Origin: Candidatus Moraniibacteriota bacterium
GTDB lineage: Bacteria; Patescibacteriota; Minisyncoccia; Moranbacterales; UBA9337
Direction: 5' to 3'
Assembly (NCBI GenBank): GCA_003507475.1
Contig: DNVQ01000061.1
Location: 2,313-11,967 of the forward strand
Length of the DNA stretch: 9,655 nucleotides
Position numbers and translations under genes: made by a program. This document shows positions 1 to 7,333 of this stretch, piece by piece (the first letter of the stretch is position 1; the number at the start of each line of letters is the position of its first letter). A model generated the notes under the pieces. That model searched no databases. It saw nothing but the letters and a program-made list of their open reading frames with translations, and had not been told where the DNA came from.

Positions 1-390
1 ATTTTCTTTTTTATTGAAAGTTTCTTAATGATCATTTTATGGATCTATTCTTTTATTATATGGATAGATTTTTATTTTGATGTCTGGATAATTACCAATG
101 AAAGAATAGTTAATATCGAACAAAAAGCTCTTTTTATCAGAACCATTAGTGAGCTAAAGTTTGATAAAATTCAAGATGTTTCCATTGAAATATTTGGGCT
201 AATTCCCACCATTTTAAATTTTGGCGATGTCCATGTTCAAACAGCCGGTAACACCGAAAGATTTCTTTTTCATAAAGTTCCTGATCCGCAAAAAATTAAA
301 GGTCTTATTATGAATATGCAAACCATGACGATGAGAAAAGACGAAGCCGAGGCTATTCACCGCATCTCCCCTCTTTTAAGAGGCAAATAA
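1..390 (+). CDS. PH-domain (bPH2/YdbT-like) membrane protein, 5'-truncated
   Basis: The reading frame is open from base 1, so the start lies outside the window; the ATG at 28 is probably internal. The visible 129 residues begin with a very hydrophobic stretch (roughly residues 1-27, rich in F, I, L and W) that looks like the end of a membrane segment. It is followed by a beta-rich region with the hallmarks of bacterial PH domains: D-x-WIITNERIV, then a SELKFDKIQDVS segment, an FG-D-VHVQTAG turn and a final helix after 'VPDP'. Such proteins carry one or two N-terminal transmembrane helices and a cytoplasmic PH-like domain; their function is mostly unknown. The gene ends with TAA 26 bp before a strong hairpin terminator and converges on the penicillin-binding protein gene. 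The family call is good; the role is unknown. Confidence 0.8.
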   Translation: MFFFIESFLMIILWIYSFIIWIDFYFDVWIITNERIVNIEQKALFIRTISELKFDKIQDVSIEIFGLIPTILNFGDVHVQTAGNTERFLFHKVPDPQKIKGLIMNMQTMTMRKDEAEAIHRISPLLRGK

Positions 391-416
391 AAAAACTTCC
401 ACAAACAAATTTAAAC

Positions 417-449
417 AAAAAACATCTTTACTGAGTAAAGATGTTTTTT
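417..449. terminator. Bidirectional intrinsic terminator between convergent genes
   Basis: This is a perfect inverted repeat: the left arm 417-431 pairs with the right arm 435-449 around a 3-base TGA loop. The outer four pairs are A:T, so each strand reads as A-tract, stem, T-tract. The core is AACATCTTTAC / GTAAAGATGTT. It lies between the stop of the PH-domain gene (390, plus strand) and the stop of the penicillin-binding protein gene (472, minus strand), where a shared rho-independent terminator is expected. Confidence 0.9.
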
Positions 450-471
450 CGCATAGACTAAATTCAATGGA

Positions 472-2991
472 CTAAAAACTCATGGAAACATTTTCCTCAC
501 TACTGGCTTCATTTCCATTTTTGTCTCGAACTTTGGCTTCTATTTTTATATTAGAATTATTCTTACTGTTTGGTACATCATAAGTAAGATTAAATGATCC
601 GCTGTCGCTTGAATTTATTTCATCTCCGTCAGCATAAACCTTAACATTATCTATTCCATAACTGGCACTTACGCTAACTGAAATTTTTATTTTATTGGAT
701 TCTTTGTCTGTGTTTAAGGTGAGCTTAGGAGAGTATTTGTCAAAATCCTCCTCGTCGCAATCCCCCTCCACATCCTCATCAGATATATATTTCTTGTCCT
801 TATTTTTCTTATACCATTTTTTTACGCCTTCCTCCCAGCGCAAAAATTGAGAATCTTTTTCTGGTTTTTCAGGATATTCCCCTTGAGGATCCTCTCTGTT
901 TACATACCATAATATGCTATGGGCTTCGATGATATTTTTAGTTTTCTTCTGATCGTCTGGGCAATATTTGTTAGCCTTACACCATTTATCATCTTTACCC
1001 GGAATTTCACATACTTCTATTTTTTTCTCTGTATCCAATTTTCCCGTCAAAATATCTTTTTTAATATCTTTCAAAACCTCATCAGCGTTGTATTCTGGAA
1101 ACTTCTCTTTATTGGAATTTCCTGAGATCTGATCCAAAAAACTTCTCCAAATCGGGGCGGCCACATTTACTCCGTCAGCCCCAGTTTTCATAGGGGAGTT
1201 ATCATTATTTCCCGCCCACACCCCCACAGCGATTGAAGATGTGTAACCCATTGTCCAACCGTCTCGAAATTCGTTAGTTGTTCCAGTTTTGGCCGACACT
1301 AATCCATCATCAAATTTTAAAGGATTATTTTCACCGAAAACGGGTGCGCGATATTTATTATTGGAAATAACAGAATTCAACATTGCAATATATTCCTCTT
1401 TTACAACTCTATCTCCGCTAGTATCTTTAAATTCCTCAATAACTTTACCATTTTTATCTTCTATTCTTAAAATAGCTGTTTTGTTATGACGTACACCATT
1501 ATTAGACAAAGTCGCATATGCATTAGTGTGATCAAGTAATTGCACTTCTCCTCCTCCCAGCACCAAAGATAATCCGTATCGATCTGGTTCATTTAACCCG
1601 CCAACTCCTAAATTTTTAGCCATTTCAATGCTATCTTTCACCCCTGCCAAATAAAGTGCTTTCACTGCCGGCACATTAAGAGACATGCCTAATGCTTCTT
1701 TCATTTTTAAAGGACCCCGAAAGCTTCCGTCATAATTTTGCGGGATATAATTGTCATCACTTCCTTTATTAAAATCTGTTTCGACATCATAAACTATAGT
1801 ATCTGGGAAATACCCCTTCGCAAAAGCAGTTAAATAAACATATGGCTTAAAAGATGAGCCAGGTTGCCTATCTCTGATAGCCACATTCACCTGGCCATCA
1901 ATAGTTTTATCAAAATAATCTTTAGATCCCACCATCGCTAAAATCTGGCCGTTCTTTGAATCAATGGCAACCAAGGCGGCATTTTCTGCATTCCATTTTT
2001 CCTTATTACTTTCGGCGCCTTCCCTTACGGCTTTTTCTGCAATTTGTTGCTTATCCCAGTCCAGTGTAGTAAATATTTTCATTCCGCCCTCTTCCATTTC
2101 TCTGGCACCATACTTATTGTCCAAATATTCCTTAACATACATCACGAAATGGGGTGCATTTATATTTTCTCTTTTTACTGTAATTTTATTTAAAACATCT
2201 GTTTCTTTATATTTCTTTGCATCTTCTTTGGAAATATAACCAAGATTCGCCATTTTATCCAAAACGGCTTCTTGATTTACCTTTAGTCTATCGGTATGTG
2301 AGCCAAACGGAGAGAAAAAAGTGGTTGCTCTGGGCAAAACAGCCAATACAGCTGCCTCATCATAATCCAATTCTTTGGCGTGTTTGCCAAAAAAAGTTTG
2401 AGCAGCTGATTCTATTCCATAAGCATTGGAACCATAGGGAATTTCATTGAGATACATTCTCAATATTTCATCTTTAGAAAATCGTTGTTCTATTTCCAAG
2501 GATAAAATAACCTCTTTTATTTTTCGAGTGATTGTTTTTTCGGAAGTTAAAATAGAGTTCTTTACAAATTGCTGAGTAATCGTTGAACCCCCTTGAGAGG
2601 CTCCTCTATTTAAAATATCTTTAATTACCGCTCTGGCAATAGAAGAAAACTTTATTCCATAGTGGGAATAAAAATCTTGATCTTCTGAGGCAATCGTGGC
2701 ATAGCGTATGCTTTGGGGCATTTCTTCAAAGGGAATAAGGGTTCTTTTTTCCTCACCATGAATTTCATATAAAACATGCTGACCTGTTCGATCATAAATT
2801 TTAGTTGATTCAGCCACCACTCTTTTATTAACCTTATTGGGATCTGGCAGGTCTTTGGCAAAATAGGCAAAAACACCCACCACTGCCACAACTCCAGTTA
2901 AAAATCCAAAAAAAATTAACATCAAAAATGCTTTCCACCAAACGACTTTGCCATCTTGGTTTTTTATTTTTTTTGCTACAAAAGTTCTCAT
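472..2991 (-). CDS. Class A penicillin-binding protein (PBP1A-type, glycosyltransferase plus transpeptidase)
   Basis: This 839-aa bifunctional peptidoglycan synthase polymerises glycan strands from lipid II and cross-links the stem peptides outside the membrane. A basic N-terminus is followed by one transmembrane helix (about 20-45). The GT51 domain has the motif E103-D-x-x-F-x-x-H-x-G112 (E103 is the expected catalytic acid), GGSTITQQ (134-141), RKIKE (156-160) and KDEILRMYLNEIPYG (173-187). The transpeptidase domain has SSFK (S379 nucleophile, K382), SLN (437-439) and KTGT (568-571). A tail of about 200 residues follows: a charged linker with four cysteines (C661, C671, C677, C745) and an Ig-like beta domain (about 755-839). 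All catalytic motifs are intact. The ATG at 2991 suits the helix position, but no Shine-Dalgarno is visible. The stop is TAG. The gene lies 105 bp downstream of the amidohydrolase-like gene and has a candidate promoter in that gap, so it may be transcribed alone as well as by read-through. Confidence 0.95.
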   Translation of the reverse strand: MRTFVAKKIKNQDGKVVWWKAFLMLIFFGFLTGVVAVVGVFAYFAKDLPDPNKVNKRVVAESTKIYDRTGQHVLYEIHGEEKRTLIPFEEMPQSIRYATIASEDQDFYSHYGIKFSSIARAVIKDILNRGASQGGSTITQQFVKNSILTSEKTITRKIKEVILSLEIEQRFSKDEILRMYLNEIPYGSNAYGIESAAQTFFGKHAKELDYDEAAVLAVLPRATTFFSPFGSHTDRLKVNQEAVLDKMANLGYISKEDAKKYKETDVLNKITVKRENINAPHFVMYVKEYLDNKYGAREMEEGGMKIFTTLDWDKQQIAEKAVREGAESNKEKWNAENAALVAIDSKNGQILAMVGSKDYFDKTIDGQVNVAIRDRQPGSSFKPYVYLTAFAKGYFPDTIVYDVETDFNKGSDDNYIPQNYDGSFRGPLKMKEALGMSLNVPAVKALYLAGVKDSIEMAKNLGVGGLNEPDRYGLSLVLGGGEVQLLDHTNAYATLSNNGVRHNKTAILRIEDKNGKVIEEFKDTSGDRVVKEEYIAMLNSVISNNKYRAPVFGENNPLKFDDGLVSAKTGTTNEFRDGWTMGYTSSIAVGVWAGNNDNSPMKTGADGVNVAAPIWRSFLDQISGNSNKEKFPEYNADEVLKDIKKDILTGKLDTEKKIEVCEIPGKDDKWCKANKYCPDDQKKTKNIIEAHSILWYVNREDPQGEYPEKPEKDSQFLRWEEGVKKWYKKNKDKKYISDEDVEGDCDEEDFDKYSPKLTLNTDKESNKIKISVSVSASYGIDNVKVYADGDEINSSDSGSFNLTYDVPNSKNNSNIKIEAKVRDKNGNEASSEENVSMSF

Positions 2992-3006
2992 TGCGTAAAA
3001 ATTAAC

Positions 3007-3035
3007 ATATTAATCCACATGTTCCATTTTATCAA
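3007..3035 (-). promoter_or_regulatory. Candidate sigma-70-type promoter for the PBP gene
   Basis: On the minus strand, TTGATA (3030-3035, 5 of 6 to the -35 consensus) is separated by exactly 17 bp from TAATAT (3007-3012, 4 of 6 to the -10 consensus). Transcription would start near 3000, leaving a leader of only about 10 nt before the ATG at 2991. That would explain the absence of a Shine-Dalgarno sequence. AT-rich DNA produces such matches by chance, so the call is moderate. Confidence 0.4.
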
Positions 3036-3096
3036 ACTTTTAACCTATCGCGCAATGCTTTTCAATTTTGACGAAATTTAAACCAAAAAAGACTAA

Positions 3097-4506
3097 TTAA
3101 AGAACTACTTTTTCTATTATTACTTCTTTGGAAAAATTTTCATTGGAACTTAATATTGGTTTTCTTAGATCCAACTTATCTTTTTCAGTAGCTTTCACTA
3201 CAAATTCCCTTTTATTTACTAATACTTTTTCTCCAACTTCAACACCTAAAGCTAGCCGATAACTTTCACTCAACTGAATTACTCCTTGGGGTATGTCCGA
3301 AAAATATGCTGCTTCAGTATAAAGATTACCTTCAAGGCGAATTTTATCCTCTGGGGTCATTTTTGACTGCAGGAAAGTTTTTAAATCTTCAGAATTTACA
3401 AATTGTTCCTGAAATTCAATCAGAATCTCCCCCAATATATCCTGCAATTCTGGAAAATGTTTTGCCCTTAAAGGCAAACACAGTTCAACTTGTATGTATT
3501 GATAATTGCTTCCCAAAGCATTAAAAGTTTTGCTTCCAAAACGACGCTCCGTATGCACTATGTTTCCGCAAAATCTGTCTCCTTCCTTAGCCACCCCAGA
3601 AAAATAATAATCATTATTATCTTTTATCAAGCCTCTTTCTTTGATTTTATCGTTAAGTTTATCGGAAAACCAACGGGCTATTTGCGGATCACATGGCATA
3701 TTTCCCTTTCTTAAGCCGTTTGAAATAATAATATCTCCTGCATCATCGGATTTATCTGATTTTCCATGCAATGAAATATGCAAAAATGGTTTTATTAACT
3801 CTTTATTATTTTCCTGGTAATCTTGAGAATTTTCAGAAAACTTTTTTATTAATTGATATTGAGCATTATAATAACCATGCCCAAATTCTTCTCTACTATT
3901 TTTATCTGATATCCTCCTCACATCTTCAGGTCGATTAGCATCCATAAATCTTCTGGTTTTTCTGGCGATATAGTAAGAGCTGTCTGATTTTTCTGCGACC
4001 GTTTTTGCCAAAGAGCCCACATAATCTTCATGAAGTCCCTTTATTTTCAAAATCTCTACCGATAATTTATCCTCTTCATATTTTTTGCTTAGTTCACTAA
4101 TGATAGAAAAAATATCTCTTTGGGGATTATTTTCTCTGATGAACGCAATGCTTTCAGCTATTGCAACGCCTTTATTTATTATTTCGACTGAATCAGTATC
4201 TTTCCATTGTGGTTTTTGTTTTAAAATTCGCACTATTTCCCCGGTATTAGCCATTTGTGAATGAATTGCATCAACGCAAGTATTGCTACCTATCTTACTA
4301 ATACCATAATCCAAAAAATATCTATTGATCATCCTGTCGGAAATCTCCTTCTTCTCCTCGGTTGGCAAATTTTTATCTTTTTCTTCACTAATAAGAAAAG
4401 TCTCTTTTCTAATAAGACCCTTGTCTTTTTTGTCGCTTTCTTCGGTTAAATTTTCGACTATCTCGTTGCGACGAGCTTTAATTTCTCCAAATCTGCCTTC
4501 TCTCAT
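3097..4506 (-). CDS. N-formylglutamate amidohydrolase (FGase)-like protein with extra N- and C-terminal regions
   Basis: This 469-aa protein has a middle region that follows the order of motifs in the FGase family (metal-dependent amidohydrolases with an M14-carboxypeptidase-like fold). It has a 'TRRFMDANRP' segment (184-193, like the family's SR-x-x-DxNRP), 'LHISLHG' (242-248, candidate metal ligand H247), 'GDIIISNG' (257-264), a loop around 'FSG..EGDRFCGNIV' (302-317) and 'IQVELCLPLR' (338-347, with the conserved Glu E341). The usual N-terminal PHxG motif is not obvious; 'DAIHSQM' (79-85) might replace it. The first 60 residues are highly charged and look disordered. The last 80 or so ('VIQLSESYRLALGVEVGEKV', 409-428) look like a small beta-barrel of AbrB or double-psi type. 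The gene lies 29 bp downstream of a RimK-like ligase gene, so a role in removing or processing what the ligases attach is plausible. There is no signal peptide, so it is probably cytoplasmic. The family assignment rests on motifs read by eye. Confidence 0.6.
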   Translation of the reverse strand: MREGRFGEIKARRNEIVENLTEESDKKDKGLIRKETFLISEEKDKNLPTEEKKEISDRMINRYFLDYGISKIGSNTCVDAIHSQMANTGEIVRILKQKPQWKDTDSVEIINKGVAIAESIAFIRENNPQRDIFSIISELSKKYEEDKLSVEILKIKGLHEDYVGSLAKTVAEKSDSSYYIARKTRRFMDANRPEDVRRISDKNSREEFGHGYYNAQYQLIKKFSENSQDYQENNKELIKPFLHISLHGKSDKSDDAGDIIISNGLRKGNMPCDPQIARWFSDKLNDKIKERGLIKDNNDYYFSGVAKEGDRFCGNIVHTERRFGSKTFNALGSNYQYIQVELCLPLRAKHFPELQDILGEILIEFQEQFVNSEDLKTFLQSKMTPEDKIRLEGNLYTEAAYFSDIPQGVIQLSESYRLALGVEVGEKVLVNKREFVVKATEKDKLDLRKPILSSNENFSKEVIIEKVVL

Positions 4507-4535
4507 TTTTTTATTTTAAATCTAAATTTTAAATA

Positions 4536-5459
4536 CTAATTTTCATGTTTATCATCTGACATTTTTAGCAAATTTTCCAATATTCTTTCGGCAACATTTA
4601 TGCCGGTAGCGGCTTCGAATCCCTTAAATTGAGCCGAGGTGTTTATTTCTATTGCTAGATAACCGCCGTTACTTTTAATAAAATCGATTCCCGCATAAGA
4701 AATTTGCCCTTCATTCATTATCTTTGTGGCCATTTCTTTTATCTCATTATTTGCCTCCACAACTTCCGCCTTACCGCCTAGAGATATATTGGCTTTAAAA
4801 TCTCCATTTTGCGCTGTTCGTTTAATTATGCCCAATATTTTCCCTCCCAAACATAAGGCTCTATAATCAGACCCTGCTGATTCTTTTATAAATTCTTGCA
4901 ATAAATAAGAACTTCTCTTGAGAGGAACTATGTTTTTTGCGCCAATAGATTTATTGATAAAAGCTACCACGTCTTGAGAAGAATGCACAATGGCCACATT
5001 TTTGCCCATGGAACCTCTGCAGCTTTTTATAACACAAGGGAAGCCCTCTACATATTTTTCGGCCAATAGACTGATTTTTTCTTCATCAAAACTGTTTACT
5101 AAAACTGTTTTAGGAGTAGGAATATTAATATTGCTAAAAAAAACGCTCGCACAATACTTATCAGAAAGATCTATTGCTTGTGCGTTAGGCCAAATTACTA
5201 TTTGATCTTCAAATCTTTTGTGCAGGCATCCCGCCAAATAATGATTAATAGTTGGATTGGCTACAAACCAAACAATATCGCCTCTGTTAAAAATTATTTC
5301 CTCTCCGTTGTGAAAAATTCCCCGATCTGTTAAGGATAAGCTATAAGAATTAACCACATAAACATCTAAGTCTTTTTTTCGGGCCTCTTCTTTAAATCGC
5401 ACTAAGCGCTTACTCTCTGAATGCACATTAAAAATCACTATCTTTCTTTTACTGATCAT
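4536..5459 (-). CDS. RimK-like ATP-grasp ligase (short form)
   Basis: This 307-aa protein spans an entire RimK-type ATP-grasp enzyme and nothing more. ATP-grasp ligases of this family activate a carboxylate as acyl-phosphate and join it to an amine, classically adding glutamate to a protein or peptide. Residues 1-100 form the pre-ATP-grasp domain. K145 in 'PCVIKS' and the glycine-rich loop RGSMGK (148-153) should bind ATP. 'LLQEFIKES' leads to D198-Y-R200, and R214 and N224 in 'KRTAQNGDFKANISLGGK' match the RimK substrate and phosphate region. D259, E271 and N273 ('GIDF', 'EINTSAQ') are the expected magnesium ligands. The C-terminus carries 'TGINVA', shared with the upstream paralogue. The start ATG at 5459 is 28 bp from the upstream gene's stop and has no clear Shine-Dalgarno; the stop is TAG. 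The tight spacing argues for an operon. The fold and chemistry are secure; the substrate is unknown. Confidence 0.88.
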   Translation of the reverse strand: MISKRKIVIFNVHSESKRLVRFKEEARKKDLDVYVVNSYSLSLTDRGIFHNGEEIIFNRGDIVWFVANPTINHYLAGCLHKRFEDQIVIWPNAQAIDLSDKYCASVFFSNINIPTPKTVLVNSFDEEKISLLAEKYVEGFPCVIKSCRGSMGKNVAIVHSSQDVVAFINKSIGAKNIVPLKRSSYLLQEFIKESAGSDYRALCLGGKILGIIKRTAQNGDFKANISLGGKAEVVEANNEIKEMATKIMNEGQISYAGIDFIKSNGGYLAIEINTSAQFKGFEAATGINVAERILENLLKMSDDKHEN

Positions 5460-5487
5460 ACTATTTATTGATATTTACTCTAAAAAA

Positions 5488-7272
5488 TTATGAATTAATC
5501 ATTATATACAAAACATTCCTATGCTCTGAGCCCAAAAAACTTTTTGGCGACAAGTCGCTCCTGCCATTCATCCTGTCTATCAAAAAATTATTTATTTCCG
5601 ATAAAGACATATCCGCTTCTTTTCTGATAAGTTCTTCCAATTTTATTGGCGCGTTAACCAATCTGCCACAAACTAATAACTCCAATTTCGTATCCAGGGA
5701 CAAGCTGAAATAATTGTCCGCAACAATCTTTTGGGCTATCTCCAGCAATCTTTGAAATATTTTTAGATCTTGCTGTATGGGCTTTGCGTAAAACTTTGTA
5801 GCCCCAATAATTAAATGCGTTATAAAATATAAGTTGTTTCTTATTAGCTCAATGTCGCTTGGAATCTTAGCTTCTATATCTTTTTCCACTATATCCAAAA
5901 TTTGCTTGATATCGACTTCTGTTTTTTCGCTTTTTTCAAAATAATCTTCAAGGAAATAAAGATAATTAGCTGAAAAAGTTGATAGCTTTAATATATCCTC
6001 CTTATTATCCAGCATTCTTCTTTTTATTTCCAAAAAATCTTTATCCTCAATTAATTCCCTGATAATTGGACGCAAATCTCTGTTGAAAATATTTTTACTC
6101 ATCAAATTGCGAAATAATATTTCACTATAGGCTCCCAAAAGAGGAAATTTATCAGCTGATTTTTTTCTAAAATCCTTGCCGTTATAAATTCTTTTTTGAT
6201 ATACCTCTTTATTTTTTATTATATTTTGAAAAATTCTTTTCAAAGCTTCATCATCTTTTCCATAGTAATCTTCTTTTAGATCCTTTAGCTTGTCCAGATA
6301 TTTTTGCTCTTTTGTCCACAAAAACATCCTTGTAGCAAAGTGAAATTTTTTATTAGCCAATTTTTCATAATGATTATCATAACAATTTTTAATCAGCGTC
6401 GAAGTTTTTTCATTATTACTGTTAAAAATTTCTTGGCAATATAAAAGCAATTCCCTGGCAACATTTATGCCCGTACTTTTTTGAAAACCTTCCCATTGTG
6501 GAACCGTATTAAGTTCCAAAAAAAATAATTCACCATTGTCAATGTTTTTAATAATATCTACACCGCAAAACCCCAGATTAAAGGTAGCCGCTACCTGAGA
6601 GGCAATTTCAAATAGTTTTGATTCCAGTTTTTTGTCAGTTACCCGAACGGCTGTTCCGCCCATAGAAACATTATTAACAAAAGAATTTTCTTTTCCAATT
6701 CTCTTCATCGCCCCAATTGGCCTACCTCCTATGACCAATACTCTATAGTCGCCATTATTTTTTATAAAATTTTGAAAAACATTTTTTTTAACATCTTCTT
6801 CGCTTACTTTGTCTAAATCACTTACTTTAGAAATCAATTCAACGCCCACCCCTTTGGCGCCTAGATTCGGCTTCATTATAAATGGCATTTTTAATTCTTC
6901 CTTGGAAATATAATGTTTTAAATCCCCAATGGAAGAAAAGGTAAATGTCGGTATGGTATTTATTTTTTTTACTGAGTTTTTAACGTAAGCCTGCTGAAAT
7001 TGCTTGAATATAACACCAGGATAATCAATAATGCTCCGATTAATAACTTTCTTTTTCGATTTAATCAAAATGCTCAACAAGGTTGTCCTTCCCGCCTTAG
7101 GATCAAGCGAGCTGGATCTCCATAAAATTATATCCCCCAGGGAACTAAAAATTTTAGGATCATTTAAGTCTTTGATATCTATTTTTTTTAAATTGACATT
7201 CATTTTTTTAGCTTCCTTTACAATCTGTTTATCATTCCATGAATCTGATTTTGATATATATGATATTTTCAT
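5488..7272 (-). CDS. RimK-like ATP-grasp ligase fused to an unrecognised helical C-terminal domain
   Basis: I place the start at the ATG at 7272 (594 aa), where the protein begins 'MKISYISKS', typical of RimK-like N-termini. The ATG at 7311 would add 13 residues encoded by an unusually G-rich stretch and is less likely. In 594-aa numbering, K134 in 'PFIMKPN', the loop GAKGVGV (138-144), D175-Y-R177, R191, 'NNVSMGG' (200-206), D239 and E253-x-N255 form a complete ATP-grasp site. The closest visible relative is the next gene; both end the fold with TGINVA. From about residue 280 onward there are some 310 residues of charged, amphipathic helices without membrane segments, signal peptide or known motif. 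Landmarks include 'FATRMFLWT', 'GAYSEILFRNLM' and 'FITHLIIGATKFYA'. I do not recognise this domain. It may hold the acceptor substrate or a partner. The gene lies 61 bp after the stop of the ligase-protease gene. Enzyme class is confident; substrate and C-domain function are unknown. Confidence 0.85.
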   Translation of the reverse strand: MKISYISKSDSWNDKQIVKEAKKMNVNLKKIDIKDLNDPKIFSSLGDIILWRSSSLDPKAGRTTLLSILIKSKKKVINRSIIDYPGVIFKQFQQAYVKNSVKKINTIPTFTFSSIGDLKHYISKEELKMPFIMKPNLGAKGVGVELISKVSDLDKVSEEDVKKNVFQNFIKNNGDYRVLVIGGRPIGAMKRIGKENSFVNNVSMGGTAVRVTDKKLESKLFEIASQVAATFNLGFCGVDIIKNIDNGELFFLELNTVPQWEGFQKSTGINVARELLLYCQEIFNSNNEKTSTLIKNCYDNHYEKLANKKFHFATRMFLWTKEQKYLDKLKDLKEDYYGKDDEALKRIFQNIIKNKEVYQKRIYNGKDFRKKSADKFPLLGAYSEILFRNLMSKNIFNRDLRPIIRELIEDKDFLEIKRRMLDNKEDILKLSTFSANYLYFLEDYFEKSEKTEVDIKQILDIVEKDIEAKIPSDIELIRNNLYFITHLIIGATKFYAKPIQQDLKIFQRLLEIAQKIVADNYFSLSLDTKLELLVCGRLVNAPIKLEELIRKEADMSLSEINNFLIDRMNGRSDLSPKSFLGSEHRNVLYIMINS

Positions 7273-7333
7273 ATTTATTATCCCATTAAATCGTGGTGCC
7301 CCACACCCCATTTAGCTGGAATTTATTTACTTT

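Noticed and set aside
3040..3096. Terminator after the FGase-like gene
   Set aside because: A T-rich run follows the stop codon but no convincing stem precedes it; only a 5-bp AT stem is possible.
4536..5459. True RimK acting on ribosomal protein S6
   Set aside because: Motifs are RimK-like, but the context (two other ligases, 7TM protein, RimB-like domain) and sequence divergence do not support naming the S6 substrate or using the symbol rimK.
4536..7272. D-Ala-D-Ala ligase or other cell-wall ATP-grasp
   Set aside because: Considered because of the neighbouring PBP, but the glycine loop, the 'N-SLGG/N-SMGG' segment and the E-x-N metal site follow the RimK pattern rather than the Ddl pattern.
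7282..7310. G-quadruplex
   Set aside because: Only three G-runs are present, with one long loop; a fourth run is missing.
7273..7311. Longer start (ATG at 7311) for the helical-domain ATP-grasp gene
   Set aside because: It adds 13 residues (MGCGAPRFNGIIN) encoded by a G-rich stretch and not expected before the first beta strand of the fold; the ATG at 7272 gives the normal RimK-like beginning.
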